NCBI RefSeq assembly: GCF_022012305.1
Contig: NZ_JAKLTM010000004.1
Coordinates: 186,001-250,000 of the forward strand
Length of the DNA: 64,000 nucleotides
Reading direction: 5' to 3'
Source of the DNA: Ramlibacter paludis
GTDB lineage: Bacteria; Pseudomonadota; Gammaproteobacteria; Burkholderiales; Burkholderiaceae_C
Shown: positions 1 through 10,243 of the stretch, one piece after another
How the letters are laid out: each line of letters begins with the position of its first letter
Numbering within the stretch: position 1 is the first letter of the stretch
The notes under the pieces: model-generated
Seen by the model: only the letters and a program-made list of their open reading frames with translations
Told to the model about the DNA's origin: nothing
Databases searched by the model: none
Made by a program: the position numbers and the translations under genes

Positions 1-747
1 GCCGGCGACGATCTCCGACTCGCCCTCCACCACGTCGAAGGGGTGGCGGTTGGTTTCGGCCAGGCCCGAGACGAAGTAGACGACGAAGATCGGCAGCAGC
101 GGCAGCCAGTTCCACGACAGCAGGCTCACGCCGCGGTCGGCGAAGATGCCGCGGCCCTGCTGCAGCACGATGTCGGTCATGTTCAGCGAGCCGGCCACCA
201 TCAGCACCACCACCAGGCAGAAACCCATGGCGATTTCGTAGCTGACCATCTGGGCCGAAGCGCGCAGCGCGCCGAGGAAGGCGTACTTCGAGTTGGAGGC
301 CCAGCCGGCGATGATCACGCCGTAGACCTCCAGCGAGGTGATCGCCATCAGGAACAGCAGGCCGGCGTTGACGTTGGCCAGCGCGGTCTCGGGACCGAAG
401 GGAATCACGGCCCAGGCGGCCAGCGCCGGCATGATCGTCATGATCGGGCCGAGCAGGAACAGGCCCTTGTTGGCCACCGTCGGAATGATGATTTCCTTGG
501 TGAGCAGCTTGAGCGCGTCGGCAATCGGCGTCAGCAGGCCGAAGGGGCCCACGCGGTTGGGACCGGGACGGATCTGCGTGAAGCCGATCGCCTTGCGCTC
601 CCACAGCGTCAGGTAGGCCACCGCGCCCATCAGGGGCAGCACCACGCAGATGATCTTGATCAGCGTCCAGACCACCGGCCAGCCGGCCTGCGTCCACCAA
701 GGCGCGGCGATCAGGCCGTTGCCGAAGCCGTAAATCGTGTCGATCAT
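1..747 (-). CDS. nuoH: NADH-quinone oxidoreductase subunit H (NuoH), 3' end cut by window edge
   Basis: Membrane subunit of respiratory complex I that forms part of the quinone-binding chamber where the peripheral arm meets the membrane arm. The visible 249 codons begin [18 protein letters not shown] and include the family segments [21 protein letters not shown] and [18 protein letters not shown] (conserved acidic loop), separated by hydrophobic membrane helices. The C-terminal part of the protein lies beyond the left edge. Its ATG overlaps the nuoG stop (ATGA), so translation is probably coupled. Confidence 0.97.
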   Translation of the reverse strand, partial: MIDTIYGFGNGLIAAPWWTQAGWPVVWTLIKIICVVLPLMGAVAYLTLWERKAIGFTQIRPGPNRVGPFGLLTPIADALKLLTKEIIIPTVANKGLFLLGPIMTIMPALAAWAVIPFGPETALANVNAGLLFLMAITSLEVYGVIIAGWASNSKYAFLGALRASAQMVSYEIAMGFCLVVVLMVAGSLNMTDIVLQQGRGIFADRGVSLLSWNWLPLLPIFVVYFVSGLAETNRHPFDVVEGESEIVAG

Positions 748-2882
748 GCCGTGGCTCCCGTCGCCGCCAGCGCCGCGCGGGCGTCGGCCGTGAGTTGCAG
801 CGAAGGCGCGCGGCGCACGATGCCATCGAGCTGGTAGATCGACGCGGTCACCGGGCTGGCGGAGGTGTCGCCTATCCAGGCGGCGGCCGTGCTCTTGTTG
901 CCCAGCAGGTTGCCCTGCACCATCTCGTTCTTCGCGTCGTCGGCGCCGCGGGCGGCCACCAGGACTTCCTGCGCGGACTCGAATTCGAAGCCCGGCAGGC
1001 CCAGCAGGTTGCCCAGCACGCGCAGGACCTTCCAGCCCGGGCGGGTTTCGGCCAGCGGCTTGACCACGGCGTGGAAGCCCTGCACGCGGCCTTCGGCGTT
1101 GACGAAGGTGCCCGGCGTCTCGGTCCAGGGCGCGATGGGCAGCAGCACGTCGCTGATGTCCATGTTGGCCTTGAAGGGGCTCAGCGTGATGACCATGTCG
1201 GCCTGGCCCAGGGCCGCGGCGGCCCGGGCGCCGCCGGCGCAATCGAATTCGGGCTCGACGTTCAGCAGCAGCGCGGCCTTCAGGCCGCCGGCCGCCAGCA
1301 TCTGGCCGGCGTTCAGGCCGCCCTGCCCCGGCAGCGCCTTCACCAGCTGCGCGCCGACGGTGTTGGCCGCTTCGGTCAGGTAGCCGACGGAGGCGCCGGT
1401 CTGTTCGGCGATCCAGTTGGCCAGCGACAGCAGCGACGATGCGTTCGGGTGGTGCGCGGCGGCGTTGCCCAGCAGGATCGCCTTGCGCTCGCCCGATTGC
1501 AGCGAGGCGGCGATCGCCTTGGCGCTCTCGGTGGCGTTGCCGTTCAGCGGCGCCTTGGTACCCTTGTCGTTGCCGATGGCGGTGGCCACGTCGGCCAGCG
1601 CCTGCATCCAGTGGCCGGCCGGCACGGTGACGCGCGAGGCGATGTTCATCGCCCAGTCGTCGTCGCGGTCGTGGATGACGGAGACCTTGGCGCCGGATCG
1701 GACAGCGCCCCGCAGGCGCAGGGCGAACAGCGGATGGTCCTTGCGGATGTTGGAGCCGACCACCAGCGCGCGCTGCAGCGTCGACAGCGAAGCGATGGAG
1801 GTGCCCAGCCAGCGGACGCCCTCACCGGTGGCGAACTCGGCGTTGCGCAGGCGGTAGTCGATGTTTTCGCTGCCCAGGCCGCGCACCAGCTGGCCGGCCA
1901 GGAACAGTTCTTCCACCGTGCTGTGCGGCGACACCAGCGCGCCGATGGCCTTGGCGCCGTGCTGGTCCTTCACCTGCTTCAGACCGTTGGCCACGTATTC
2001 GAGCGCGGTCTGCCAGTCGACCGTCTTCCACTCGCCGCCCTGCTTGAGCATGGGCGCGGTCAGGCGTTCCGACGTGTTGAGCGCTTCGTAGGAGAAGCGG
2101 TCGCGGTCGGCCAGCCAGCATTCATTGGTGGCGTCGTTCTCCAGCGGGAGCACGCGCATCACCTTGTTGTTCTTGACCTGGACGATCAGGTTGGCGCCGG
2201 TGGAGTCGTGCGGCGACACCGACTTGCGGCGCGACAGCTCCCAGGGCCGCGCGCTGTAGCGGAACGGCTTGCTGGTGAGCGCGCCGACCGGGCACAGGTC
2301 GATCATGTTGCCGGAGACTTCGGAGTCGACCGTGTCGCCCAGCACCGTGGTGATCTCGCTGTGCTCGCCGCGGTGGATCATGCCCAGCTCCATCACGCCG
2401 GCCACTTCCTGGCCGAAGCGCACGCAGCGGGTGCAGTGGATGCAGCGGCTCATCTCCTCCATGGAGATCAGCGGGCCGACGTCCTTGTGCAGGACGACGC
2501 GCTTTTCTTCCGCGTAGCGCGAGTTGGAGGCGCCGTAGCCGACGGCCAGGTCCTGCAGCTGGCATTCGCCGCCCTGGTCGCAGATCGGGCAGTCCAGCGG
2601 GTGGTTGATCAGCAGGAACTCCATCACCGACTGCTGCGCCTTGATGGCCTTCTCGCTGCGGGTGCGCACGATCATGCCGTTTGTGACGGGCGTGGCGCAG
2701 GCCGGCATCGGCTTGGGCGCCTTCTCCACGTCCACCAGGCACATGCGGCAGTTGGCCGCGATGGAAAGCTTCTTGTGGTAGCAGAAGTGCGGGATGTACG
2801 AGCCCGCCTTGTCGGCCGCATGCATGATCATGCTGCCTTCGGTCACCGAGACCTTCTGTCCGTCGAGATCGATCTCAATCAT
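744..2882 (-). CDS. nuoG: NADH-quinone oxidoreductase subunit G (NuoG)
   Basis: Iron-sulfur subunit of the complex I peripheral arm, carrying electrons from NuoF/E toward quinone; 712 aa. The N-terminal ferredoxin-like domain has Cys34, Cys45, Cys48 and Cys62 for a 2Fe-2S cluster. A His94-Cys98-Cys101-Cys107 set ([15 protein letters not shown]) fits the His-ligated 4Fe-4S cluster, and CIHCTRC begins the next 4Fe-4S site. The rest is a molybdopterin-oxidoreductase-like fold. The start at [11 protein letters not shown] was chosen over a long upstream extension because it overlaps the nuoF stop as ATGA and matches family N-termini. Confidence 0.97.
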   Translation of the reverse strand: MIEIDLDGQKVSVTEGSMIMHAADKAGSYIPHFCYHKKLSIAANCRMCLVDVEKAPKPMPACATPVTNGMIVRTRSEKAIKAQQSVMEFLLINHPLDCPICDQGGECQLQDLAVGYGASNSRYAEEKRVVLHKDVGPLISMEEMSRCIHCTRCVRFGQEVAGVMELGMIHRGEHSEITTVLGDTVDSEVSGNMIDLCPVGALTSKPFRYSARPWELSRRKSVSPHDSTGANLIVQVKNNKVMRVLPLENDATNECWLADRDRFSYEALNTSERLTAPMLKQGGEWKTVDWQTALEYVANGLKQVKDQHGAKAIGALVSPHSTVEELFLAGQLVRGLGSENIDYRLRNAEFATGEGVRWLGTSIASLSTLQRALVVGSNIRKDHPLFALRLRGAVRSGAKVSVIHDRDDDWAMNIASRVTVPAGHWMQALADVATAIGNDKGTKAPLNGNATESAKAIAASLQSGERKAILLGNAAAHHPNASSLLSLANWIAEQTGASVGYLTEAANTVGAQLVKALPGQGGLNAGQMLAAGGLKAALLLNVEPEFDCAGGARAAAALGQADMVITLSPFKANMDISDVLLPIAPWTETPGTFVNAEGRVQGFHAVVKPLAETRPGWKVLRVLGNLLGLPGFEFESAQEVLVAARGADDAKNEMVQGNLLGNKSTAAAWIGDTSASPVTASIYQLDGIVRRAPSLQLTADARAALAATGATA

Positions 2883-4210
2883 TGTGTGACGCGCTCCGCG
2901 CTCTGGATCTTCGCCTCGAATTCGTGGCGGAAATGCTTGATCATGGCCCGCACGGGCATCGCGGCGGCATCGCCCAGCGCGCAGATGGTGCGGCCCTGGA
3001 TGTTGTCGGCCACCGAGTTCAGCAGGTCGATGTCGGCCGGGCGGCCGTGGCCGTTCTGGATGCGGTCGACCACGCGCCACAGCCAGCCCGTGCCTTCGCG
3101 GCAGGGCGTGCACTGGCCGCAGGACTCGTGCATGTAGAAGTACGAGAGGCGCAGCAGCGACTCCACCATGTCGCGCGTCTCGTCCATCACGATCACGGCG
3201 CCCGAGCCCAGCATGGAGCCGGCCTTGGCGATGGAGTCGTAGTCCATCGTGCAGTTCATCATGATGTCGGCCGGCAGCACCGGGGCCGAGGAGCCGCCGG
3301 GGATCACGGCCTTGAGCTTCTTGCCGCCACGCACGCCGCCGCACAGTTCCAGCAGCTTGCTGAAGGGCGTGCCCATCGGCACTTCGTAGTTGCCGGGCCG
3401 CTCGACGTCGCCGGACACCGAGAAGATCTTGGTGCCGCCGTTGTTCGGCTTGCCGCACTCGAGGTAGGCCTGGCCGCCGTTGCGGATGATCCAGGGCACC
3501 GCCGCGAAGGTCTCGGTGTTGTTGATGGTGGTCGGCTTGCCGTACACGCCGAAGCTGGCAGGGAACGGCGGCTTGAAGCGCGGCTGGCCCTTCTTGCCTT
3601 CGAGCGACTCCAGCAGCGCCGTCTCTTCGCCGCAGATATAGGCGCCGAAGCCGTGGAAGGCGTGCAGCTGGAAGTTGAAGCTCGAACCCAGGATCTTGTC
3701 GCCCAGGTAGCCCGCGGCGCGCGCCTCTTCCAGCGCTTCCTCGAAGCGTTCGTAGGTCTGGAAGATCTCGCCGTGGATGTAGTTGTAGCCGACGGTGATG
3801 CCCATCGCGTAGGCCGCGATGATCATGCCCTCGATGACGATGTGCGGGTTGAACTGCAGGATGTCGCGGTCCTTGCAGGTGCCCGGCTCGCCCTCGTCCG
3901 AATTGCACACCAGGTACTTCTGGCCCGGGAACTGGCGGGGCATGAAGCTCCACTTCAGGCCGGTCGGGAAGCCGGCGCCGCCGCGACCGCGCAGGGCGCT
4001 TTCCTTGACGGTGGCGATCACCTGGTCCTGGGTCAGGCCTTCGGACAGGATCTTGCGCAGCGCCTTGTAGCCGTCGCGCGCCTCGTAATCCTTCAGGCGC
4101 CAGTTGGTGCCGTCGAGGTCCTTGTAGATCTGCGGCTCGATGTGGCGGTCGTGGAAGCAGGTCTGGACGCCCGTGGCCTGGAACTGCGCCAGCACTTGTT
4201 GGGCGTTCAT
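2879..4210 (-). CDS. nuoF: NADH-quinone oxidoreductase subunit F (NuoF)
   Basis: NADH-oxidising flavoprotein of complex I; 443 aa starting [14 protein letters not shown]. Visible motifs are the FMN/NADH glycine-rich stretch [15 protein letters not shown], the NADH-binding [19 protein letters not shown], and [14 protein letters not shown], which holds the 4Fe-4S cysteines. It overlaps nuoE (its ATG overlaps the nuoE stop) and nuoG by 4 nt, as expected for the stoichiometric NuoEFG module. A longer in-frame extension to 4432 exists but covers nuoE sequence and is not a plausible start. Confidence 0.97.
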   Translation of the reverse strand: MNAQQVLAQFQATGVQTCFHDRHIEPQIYKDLDGTNWRLKDYEARDGYKALRKILSEGLTQDQVIATVKESALRGRGGAGFPTGLKWSFMPRQFPGQKYLVCNSDEGEPGTCKDRDILQFNPHIVIEGMIIAAYAMGITVGYNYIHGEIFQTYERFEEALEEARAAGYLGDKILGSSFNFQLHAFHGFGAYICGEETALLESLEGKKGQPRFKPPFPASFGVYGKPTTINNTETFAAVPWIIRNGGQAYLECGKPNNGGTKIFSVSGDVERPGNYEVPMGTPFSKLLELCGGVRGGKKLKAVIPGGSSAPVLPADIMMNCTMDYDSIAKAGSMLGSGAVIVMDETRDMVESLLRLSYFYMHESCGQCTPCREGTGWLWRVVDRIQNGHGRPADIDLLNSVADNIQGRTICALGDAAAMPVRAMIKHFRHEFEAKIQSAERVTQ

Positions 4211-4689
4211 TGCGCGCCTTTCAGGCCGTCGACCAGCTGGTCCAGCTTGTCGTTGCTCATGAAGCTGCACATGGTGCGGTCGTTCACCAGCATCACCGGC
4301 GAATCGGCGCAGGCGCCCAGGCATTCGCTTTGCTGCAGCGTGAACAGGCCGTCCGGCGTGGTCTCGCCCATCGCGATGCCCAGCTTCTTCTCCAGGTGCT
4401 GCAGCGCCTTCTGGCCGTCGCGCAGCTGGCACGGCAGGTTGGTGCAGACGTTCAGCTTGTACTTGCCAACGGGACGCTGGTTGTACATGTTGTAGAAGGT
4501 CGTGACTTCGTGGACGGCGATGGGCGCCATGCCGAGGTAGTCGGCGATCTCCTGCTCGCTTTCGCGGCTCACGTAGCCCTGCTCCTGCTGGACGATCGCC
4601 AGGCAGGCCATCACGGCCGACTGCCGCATCTCGTAGGGGTACTTGGCGACTTCCTTGGCGAAGCGCGCCCGGGTCGAATCAGTGATCAT
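4207..4689 (-). CDS. nuoE: NADH-quinone oxidoreductase subunit E (NuoE)
   Basis: Thioredoxin-fold 2Fe-2S subunit of complex I that docks on NuoF; 160 aa. The cluster cysteines are visible as CTNLPC and, about 37 residues later, ECLGAC, the usual family spacing. The N-terminal helical part ([18 protein letters not shown]) is also typical. The gene overlaps nuoD upstream and nuoF downstream by 4 nt each. Confidence 0.96.
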   Translation of the reverse strand: MITDSTRARFAKEVAKYPYEMRQSAVMACLAIVQQEQGYVSRESEQEIADYLGMAPIAVHEVTTFYNMYNQRPVGKYKLNVCTNLPCQLRDGQKALQHLEKKLGIAMGETTPDGLFTLQQSECLGACADSPVMLVNDRTMCSFMSNDKLDQLVDGLKGAQ

Positions 4690-5939
4690 CGATCGATCTC
4701 TCCAAACACGATGTCCATCGTGCCGATGATGGCGACGGCGTCCGCGATCATGTGGCCGCGGCCCATCTCGTCGAGGGCGGCCAGGTGCGGGAAGCCGGGG
4801 GCGCGGATCTTCAGGCGGTACGGCTTGTTGGCGCCGTCGCTCACGATGTAGATGCCGAACTCGCCCTTGGGGTGTTCCACCGCGGCGTAGCTCTCGCCTT
4901 CGGGAACGCGCATGCCTTCGGAGAAGAGCTTGAAGTGGTGGATCAGCTCCTCCATGTTGCTCTTCATGCTCTCGCGGCTGGGCGGGGCGACCTTATGGTT
5001 GTCGGTGATCACCGGGCCCGGGTTCACGCGCAGCCAGTCGACGCACTGCTTGATGATGCGGTTGGACTGGCGCAGTTCTTCCACGCGCACGAGGTAGCGG
5101 TCGTAGCAGTCGCCGGTCTTGCCGATCGGGATGTCGAAGTCCATCTTGTCGTAGACCTCGTAGGGCTGCGTCTTGCGCAGGTCCCACAGCACGCCGGAGC
5201 CGCGCAGCATGGCGCCGGTGAAGCCCATGTTGAGGGCGCGTTCGGGGGTGACCACGCCGATGCCGACGGTGCGCTGCTTCCAGATCCGGTTGTCGGTGAG
5301 CAGCGTCTCGTACTCGTCGACGTAGTGCGGGAAGCGCTTGGTGAAGTCGTCGATGAAGTCCAGCAGCGAGCCCTGGCGGTTCTCGTTCAGCTGGTCGATC
5401 GAGCGCTGGTTGCGCACCTTGCTGGCCTTGTACTGCGGCATCGCGTCCGGCAGGTCGCGGTAGACGCCGCCCGGGCGGAAGTAGGCCGCGTGCATGCGCG
5501 CGCCCGACACCGCTTCGTACATGTCGAACAGGTCTTCCCGCTCGCGGAAGCAGTAGATCAGCATGTTCATCGCGCCGCAGTCGAGGCCGTGCGCGCCCAG
5601 CCACAGCAGGTGGTTCAGCAGGCGGGTGATCTCGGAGAACATCACGCGGATGTACTGCGCGCGGATCGGCACCTCGATGCCCAGCAGCTTCTCGATGGCC
5701 AGGCAGTAGGCGTGCTCGTTGGACATCATCGACACGTAGTCGAGGCGGTCCATGTAGGGCAGCGACTGGATGTAGGTGCGCGTCTCGGCCAGCTTCTCGG
5801 TGGCGCGGTGCAGCAGGCCGATGTGCGGGTCGGCGCGCTGGATCACTTCGCCGTCGAGCTCCAGCACCAGCCGCAGCACACCGTGCGCGGCCGGGTGCTG
5901 CGGGCCGAAGTTGAGGGTGTAGTTCTTGATCTCTGCCAT
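4686..5939 (-). CDS. nuoD: NADH-quinone oxidoreductase subunit D (NuoD)
   Basis: The 49-kDa subunit of complex I, related to the large subunit of NiFe hydrogenases, which forms the quinone site with NuoB and NuoH; 417 aa, full length. It starts [20 protein letters not shown] (the quinone-site His loop) and contains [22 protein letters not shown] and the C-terminal [14 protein letters not shown] typical of NuoD. It begins immediately after the nuoC stop with no spacer, and its stop overlaps the nuoE start. Confidence 0.97.
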   Translation of the reverse strand: MAEIKNYTLNFGPQHPAAHGVLRLVLELDGEVIQRADPHIGLLHRATEKLAETRTYIQSLPYMDRLDYVSMMSNEHAYCLAIEKLLGIEVPIRAQYIRVMFSEITRLLNHLLWLGAHGLDCGAMNMLIYCFREREDLFDMYEAVSGARMHAAYFRPGGVYRDLPDAMPQYKASKVRNQRSIDQLNENRQGSLLDFIDDFTKRFPHYVDEYETLLTDNRIWKQRTVGIGVVTPERALNMGFTGAMLRGSGVLWDLRKTQPYEVYDKMDFDIPIGKTGDCYDRYLVRVEELRQSNRIIKQCVDWLRVNPGPVITDNHKVAPPSRESMKSNMEELIHHFKLFSEGMRVPEGESYAAVEHPKGEFGIYIVSDGANKPYRLKIRAPGFPHLAALDEMGRGHMIADAVAIIGTMDIVFGEIDR

Positions 5940-6554
5940 TTATTGCAGCCCGCCGTACTTGTCTTCGCGGATGATCCGCGGCGTGATCTCGCGCGGCTCG
6001 ATCGAGACCGGCTGGTAGATCACGCGGCCGCGCTCGGGGTCGTAGCGCATCTCGACGTGGCCGGACACCGGGAAGTCCTTGCGGAAAGGGTGGCCGATGA
6101 AGCCGTAGTCGGTGAGGATGCGGCGCAGGTCGGCGTGGCCTTCGAAGACGATGCCGTACAGGTCGAAGGCTTCGCGCTCGAACCAGTTGGCCGAGCCCCA
6201 CAGGCCCGTGAGCGAGTCCACCACCGGCAGGTCGTCGTCGGGCGCGAACACGCGCAGGCGCACCCGCTGGTTCAGCGAGACCGACAGCAGGTGCGAGGTG
6301 ACGGCGTAGCGCAGGCCGTCGTAGTCGCCCATCTTGTATTCGGAATAGTCGACGCCGCAGACGTCCATCAGCTGCTCGAACTGGCAGCCCGGCGCGTCCT
6401 TCAGGATGCGCGCGGCTTCCAGGTAGTTGGCGGCGGTGACGATGACGGTGACTTCGCCCAGGGCCAGCGAGATGTTCTTCGCCTTGTCGCCCAGCGCCGC
6501 GGCGACGGCGGCCAGCGTGGTTTCGGGCGCGGTGGAAACGACGGTGTTGGTCAT
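5940..6554 (-). CDS. nuoC: NADH-quinone oxidoreductase subunit C (NuoC)
   Basis: The 30-kDa peripheral-arm subunit of complex I; 204 aa starting [13 protein letters not shown]. The conserved segment [20 protein letters not shown] followed by [19 protein letters not shown] is diagnostic. NuoC is separate here, not fused to NuoD as in enterics. Its ATG overlaps the nuoB stop. An upstream in-frame extension to 6947 lies inside nuoB and was rejected. Confidence 0.96.
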   Translation of the reverse strand: MTNTVVSTAPETTLAAVAAALGDKAKNISLALGEVTVIVTAANYLEAARILKDAPGCQFEQLMDVCGVDYSEYKMGDYDGLRYAVTSHLLSVSLNQRVRLRVFAPDDDLPVVDSLTGLWGSANWFEREAFDLYGIVFEGHADLRRILTDYGFIGHPFRKDFPVSGHVEMRYDPERGRVIYQPVSIEPREITPRIIREDKYGGLQ

Positions 6555-7030
6555 GCGCGGGCGATGGTCTGGGTGCGGCGGATCTTCTGCTGCAGCTGGA
6601 TGATTCCGTACAGCAGCGCCTCGGCCGTCGGCGGGCAGCCCGGCACGTACACGTCGACCGGCACGATGCGGTCGCAGCCGCGCACCACCGAGTAGCTGTA
6701 GTGGTAGTAGCCGCCGCCGTTGGCGCAGGTGCCCATGGAGAGCACCCAGCGCGGCTCGGCCATCTGGTCGTACACCTTGCGCAGCGCCGGCGCCATCTTG
6801 TTGCACAGCGTGCCGGCCACGATCATCAGGTCGGACTGGCGCGGGCTCGGGCGGAACAGCATGCCGAAGCGGTCGATGTCGTAGCGGGCCGCGCCCGCAT
6901 GCATCATCTCCACCGCGCAGCAGGCCAGGCCGAAGGTCATGGGCCACAGCGAGCCGGTCTTGGCCCAGTTGATGACCGAGTCCACGGTCGTCGTGACGAC
7001 ACCTTTTTCAAGCATGCCTTGGTTTGCCAT
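6551..7030 (-). CDS. nuoB: NADH-quinone oxidoreductase subunit B (NuoB)
   Basis: Subunit carrying the terminal 4Fe-4S cluster (N2) that reduces quinone; 159 aa. Cluster ligands are visible as the tandem cysteines in [10 protein letters not shown], the Cys in [16 protein letters not shown] and the Cys in [14 protein letters not shown]. The gene lies 40 nt downstream of nuoA, the longest gap in this part of the operon, and overlaps nuoC by 4 nt. Confidence 0.97.
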   Translation of the reverse strand: MANQGMLEKGVVTTTVDSVINWAKTGSLWPMTFGLACCAVEMMHAGAARYDIDRFGMLFRPSPRQSDLMIVAGTLCNKMAPALRKVYDQMAEPRWVLSMGTCANGGGYYHYSYSVVRGCDRIVPVDVYVPGCPPTAEALLYGIIQLQQKIRRTQTIARA

Positions 7031-7070
7031 CAGGTACTTTCCAGAGAAGCGAAGGTGCAGGCGCCGCGGG

Positions 7071-7442
7071 TCACTCCCAGTCCAGCGCGCCCTTCTTCCA
7101 TTCGTAGACGAAGCCCACCACCAGGATGGCCAGGAAGATCATCATGGCCCAGAAGCCGATCGCGCCGATTTCCTTGAGCGCGACGGCCCACGGGAAGAGG
7201 AAGGCGATCTCGAGGTCGAACAGGATGAAGAGGATGGCCACGAGGTAGTAGCGCACGTCGAACTTCATCCGCGCGTCCTCGAAGGCCTCGAAGCCGCATT
7301 CGTAGGGGGAGTTCTTGGCGGCATCGGGCTTGTGCACGCCGATGCCCATGGAGATCAGGCGGCCCAGGACCTGGGGGGCGACGCCGACGCCGACGCCGAC
7401 GAGGATGAACAGGAGGACAGGGAGGTACTGGTCGAGGTTCAT
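7071..7442 (-). CDS. nuoA: NADH-quinone oxidoreductase subunit A (NuoA)
   Basis: Small membrane subunit of complex I with three predicted transmembrane helices; 123 aa. The inter-helix loop contains [23 protein letters not shown] in part, including the conserved Cys of the NuoA loop. It is the first nuo gene, starting 59 nt after the 3' end of tRNA-Leu. No convincing Shine-Dalgarno sequence precedes the ATG, so the message may be processed from a tRNA-containing transcript (inference). Confidence 0.95.
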   Translation of the reverse strand: MNLDQYLPVLLFILVGVGVGVAPQVLGRLISMGIGVHKPDAAKNSPYECGFEAFEDARMKFDVRYYLVAILFILFDLEIAFLFPWAVALKEIGAIGFWAMMIFLAILVVGFVYEWKKGALDWE

Positions 7443-7501
7443 CAGGGCGCCGTTGGACTTTGTGTGCCTGCCGGTGCAGTGCCCCGCAGGCTATTTGTGT
7501 C

Positions 7502-7586
7502 TGGTGCCGTCGGCGAGACTCGAACTCGCACAGCTTTCGCCACTACCCCCTCAAGATAGCGTGTCTACCAATTTCACCACGACGGC
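7502..7586 (-). tRNA. tRNA-Leu (anticodon GAG)
   Basis: On the minus strand the sequence folds as a class II tRNA of 85 nt including an encoded CCA. The acceptor stem GCCGTCG pairs with CGACGGC. The D-arm carries TGGTAGACACGC, the anticodon stem CTATC/GGTAG encloses loop TTGAGGG with anticodon GAG, and there is a long variable arm and a GTTCGAGTC T-loop. It lies between secG and nuoA, as in related genomes. Confidence 0.95.
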
Positions 7587-7720
7587 AATCGTGCACGCGC
7601 CCGGAAACGCTTGAGGACCTGCACTCCCGCAAGAGGGGAATGCGCGCCTTTCCGGACAACCGTGGATTCTACTCCGAAGCCGAGCCCTTACTGCCGCGCA
7701 GCAAAGGCCGTCAGGTTTTT

Positions 7721-7990
7721 AACTCTAAAAATTGCCTACGGCAATTTTTAGAGTTGCCCGATCAGTGTGAAGAGGACCGGCAAAGCCGGATCCTCTTCAC
7801 AAGTGGGACCGCGCTGCATGATATTCCGCGCGGTCCTCGAAACGTCCCAGGTGTTCATTCTGCGCAGCGGCACGCAGACCGGACGGAGCATCGCGCAGGC
7901 CGGTCTCCCTTGTGGAGGAGATCCGGCTTTGCCGGTCTCCTCCACACTGATCAGGACACTGAAAAATCCGCCTTGGCGGATTTTTCAGTG
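7721..7990. repeat. Six-hairpin inverted repeat element between secG and tRNA-Leu
   Basis: Two three-hairpin modules face each other about a centre near 7856. Hairpins A (7721-7736/7740-7755, 16-bp perfect stem) and A' (7957-7972/7975-7990, 16-bp perfect stem) are outermost. B (7766-7801) and B' (7911-7946) share a CCGGC-AAA-GCCGG tip and a bulged A. C (7806-7814/7828-7836) and C' (7876-7882/7900-7906) are innermost. B and B' stems differ at three positions, each compensated on the other arm. The short reading frames across it merely translate the palindromes. It could be a mobile palindromic repeat, a structured RNA, or both. The stretch 7587-7720 holds no gene. Confidence 0.8.
7957..7990 (-). 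terminator. Rho-independent terminator of secG (hairpin A')
   Basis: A 16-bp perfect stem, CACTGAAAAATCCGCC with its complement and a 2-nt loop, starts 7 nt past the secG stop. On the minus strand the descending arm contains TTTTT. The A-run/T-run symmetry means it could also work in the other direction. It doubles as the right outer hairpin of the 7721-7990 element. Confidence 0.75.
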
Positions 7991-7996
7991 AATGAC

Positions 7997-8440
7997 TTAT
8001 TTGGTCGGAATCTGCGCTGCGCCGGAAGCGGCGGGCGCGGCCGGCACCGCCGCGGCGGGCGCCGCGGGAGCCGACGTGGACGGCACGCCGGTGGGGCCGG
8101 CCGGGATCTGGCCGGCGCCGCTGGCGGCAGCCGATGCGGGCACGGCCGGCGCGGGCGCGGTGCGCTCGAGCACGGAGCCGCCGGTGGCGGCGGCCGGGGC
8201 CACGCTGTGGCTGAAGTAGGCGAGCAGCAGTGTGCAGGCGAAGAACACCGCGGCCAGGATGGCGGTGGTGCGCGACAGGAAGTTGGCGCTGCCGGTGGCG
8301 CCGAACAGGCTGCCGGACGCGCCGCTGCCGAAGGCCGCGCCCATGTCCGCGCCCTTGCCGTGCTGCAGCAGGATGAGGCCGATCATGCCGATGGCCGTCA
8401 GCATCTGGACGGCGAGCACGATGGTCGTGATGGCTTGCAT
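7997..8440 (-). CDS. secG: Preprotein translocase subunit SecG
   Basis: Small SecYEG component stimulating protein export across the inner membrane; 147 aa. The N-terminal part (MQAITTIVLAVQMLTAIGMI helix, then LLQHGKGADMGAAFGSGASGS, then a second helix with FFACTLLLAYF) is classic SecG. The last ~70 residues are an Ala/Pro-rich low-complexity tail typical of beta-proteobacterial SecG. A TAGGAG Shine-Dalgarno sequence lies about 8 nt before the ATG. It is downstream of tpiA with a 30-nt gap, the usual tpiA-secG pair. Confidence 0.96.
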   Translation of the reverse strand: MQAITTIVLAVQMLTAIGMIGLILLQHGKGADMGAAFGSGASGSLFGATGSANFLSRTTAILAAVFFACTLLLAYFSHSVAPAAATGGSVLERTAPAPAVPASAAASGAGQIPAGPTGVPSTSAPAAPAAAVPAAPAASGAAQIPTK

Positions 8441-8470
8441 TGAGAGAACTCCTAGTTTTGTTCTGGCCGC

Positions 8471-9235
8471 TCAGGCGCGCTGGGCGCAGGCGGCGGTGAT
8501 GATCTGCAGGAAATCGGCGATCTTGAGCGAAGCGCCGCCCACGAGCCCGCCGTCGATGTCGGGTTGCGCCAGCAGGCTGGCCGCGTTGGCGGCGCTCATG
8601 CTGCCGCCGTAGAGGATGTGCACGCGCTCGGCGTGGCCGGTGGCCGCGGACAGCTGCTTGCGCAGCAGCGCATGCACGGCCTGCGCCTGCTCCGGCGTCG
8701 CGGTCTTGCCGGTGCCTATCGCCCAGACGGGCTCGTAGGCAACGACGATCTCGCTGATGCAGTGGCCGTTGACGTGGATCACGGCGGCCATCTGGCGCTT
8801 GACCACTTCCTCGGTCTGCCCGGCTTCGCGCTCGGCCAGCGTCTCGCCGACGCAGACGATCGGCGTGATGCCGTGCGCCAGCGCCGCCTTGGCCTTCTCG
8901 GCCACCAGCGCATCGGTTTCCCCGTGGTACTGGCGGCGCTCCGAGTGGCCGACGATGGCGTAGCGCACGCCGAACTCGCGCAGCATGTCGGCCGAGACTT
9001 CGCCGGTGTAGGCGCCGCTGGCGTGGCAGGACACGTCCTGCGCGCCGAGCTCGAGCTTCGAACCGGATTTGAGCATCTGGACCTGGGCCAGGTAAGGCGA
9101 AGGCACGCAGACCGCCACCTCGCAGTCCACGTCCTTCACGCCGGCGACCAGCGAACGCACCAGGGCGTCGTTGGACTCCAGGCTGCCGTTCATCTTCCAG
9201 TTGCCGGCAATCAGCTTCTTCTTGGGAGAGGTCAT
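8471..9235 (-). CDS. tpiA: Triose-phosphate isomerase
   Basis: Interconverts dihydroxyacetone phosphate and glyceraldehyde 3-phosphate in glycolysis and gluconeogenesis; 254 aa. It shows the substrate-binding [11 protein letters not shown] near the N-terminus, the catalytic His in VGHSERR, the catalytic Glu in [15 protein letters not shown] and the phosphate-binding [10 protein letters not shown]. Start is ATG at 9235; a GTG at 9241 overlapping the upstream stop (GTGA) is an equally possible coupled start that adds two residues. Confidence 0.96.
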   Translation of the reverse strand: MTSPKKKLIAGNWKMNGSLESNDALVRSLVAGVKDVDCEVAVCVPSPYLAQVQMLKSGSKLELGAQDVSCHASGAYTGEVSADMLREFGVRYAIVGHSERRQYHGETDALVAEKAKAALAHGITPIVCVGETLAEREAGQTEEVVKRQMAAVIHVNGHCISEIVVAYEPVWAIGTGKTATPEQAQAVHALLRKQLSAATGHAERVHILYGGSMSAANAASLLAQPDIDGGLVGGASLKIADFLQIITAACAQRA

Positions 9236-9237
9236 GT

Positions 9238-10227
9238 TCACCAGGTCAGCACGATCTTGCCGACGTGCTGGTTCGATTCCATCAACGTGTGCGCCTTGCT
9301 CGCTTCAGCGGCGGCAAAGGTGCTGTGGATGACGGGATTGATCTTCTTCGCTTCGATCAGCGGCCAGACGTTCTTCTTCAGCGCGGCGGCGATGGCGGCC
9401 TTGAAGGCCACCGGCCGCGGCCGCAGCGTCGAGCCGGTCACGGTGATGCGACGGCGCAGCACCAGGCCCGCGTTGAACTCGCTCTTGGTGCCGCCCTGCA
9501 CCGCGATGATCACGATGCGGCCGTCCTCGGCGACGCACTTGACCTCGCGGTCGACGTAGCTGCCGGCGACCATGTCGAGGATCACGTCCACGCCCTTGCC
9601 GCCGGTGTGCTGCTTGACCTCTTCGGCGAAGTCCTGCGTCTTGTAGTTGAACGCCTGGTCGGCGCCCAGCTCGATGCAGGCCATGCACTTGGCATCGCTG
9701 CCGGCCGTGGCCATCACCATCCCGGCACCCATGGCCTTGGCCAGCTGGATGGCAGTGACGCCGATGCCGCTGGTGCCGCCCTGGACCAGGAAGCTCTCGC
9801 CCGGCTGCAGGCGGCCGCGGTCGAAGACGTTGCTCCAGACCGTGAAGAAGGTTTCCGGCAGCGAAGCCGCCTCGGTGTCGCTCAGGCCTTGCGGCACCGG
9901 CAGGCACTGGCCCACGGGCGCCACGCACAGCTCGGCATAACCGCCGCCGGCCACCAGCGCGCAGACCCGGTCGCCCGCCTTGAAGCCGGCGGCCGCCATC
10001 GCCTGGGCGTCGCCGCCCACGATGGTGCCCGCCACTTCCAGGCCGGGGATGTCGGACGCGCCCGGCGGCACCGGGTAGTTGCCGGTGCGCTGCAGCACGT
10101 CGGGCCGGTTCACGCCGCTGGCCGCGACGCGGATCAGCACCTCGCCGGCGCCCGCGACGGGGTCGGGGCGTTCGGCCAGGCGCAGGACTTCCGGCGCGCC
10201 GTATTGGGCGATCTCGATGGCTTTCAT
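9238..10227 (-). CDS. NAD(P)H quinone oxidoreductase, zinc-less MDR family
   Basis: A 329-aa medium-chain dehydrogenase/reductase of the quinone oxidoreductase (PIG3/Qor-like) group. It has the GroES-like N-terminus ([37 protein letters not shown]) and the NADPH-binding Rossmann motif in [21 protein letters not shown]. The structural-zinc cysteine cluster of alcohol dehydrogenases is absent. It sits between pnp (17 nt) and tpiA, probably co-transcribed. Physiological substrate cannot be told from sequence. Confidence 0.88.
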   Translation of the reverse strand: MKAIEIAQYGAPEVLRLAERPDPVAGAGEVLIRVAASGVNRPDVLQRTGNYPVPPGASDIPGLEVAGTIVGGDAQAMAAAGFKAGDRVCALVAGGGYAELCVAPVGQCLPVPQGLSDTEAASLPETFFTVWSNVFDRGRLQPGESFLVQGGTSGIGVTAIQLAKAMGAGMVMATAGSDAKCMACIELGADQAFNYKTQDFAEEVKQHTGGKGVDVILDMVAGSYVDREVKCVAEDGRIVIIAVQGGTKSEFNAGLVLRRRITVTGSTLRPRPVAFKAAIAAALKKNVWPLIEAKKINPVIHSTFAAAEASKAHTLMESNQHVGKIVLTW

Positions 10228-10243
10228 GCCGGCGGCCCCAGGC

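Noticed and set aside
7748-7991. Short open frames of 65 and 74 aa on both strands in the secG/tRNA-Leu gap
   Set aside because: They are translations of the two inverted halves of one palindromic element (both begin with a TGKAGS-like peptide), with no ribosome site.
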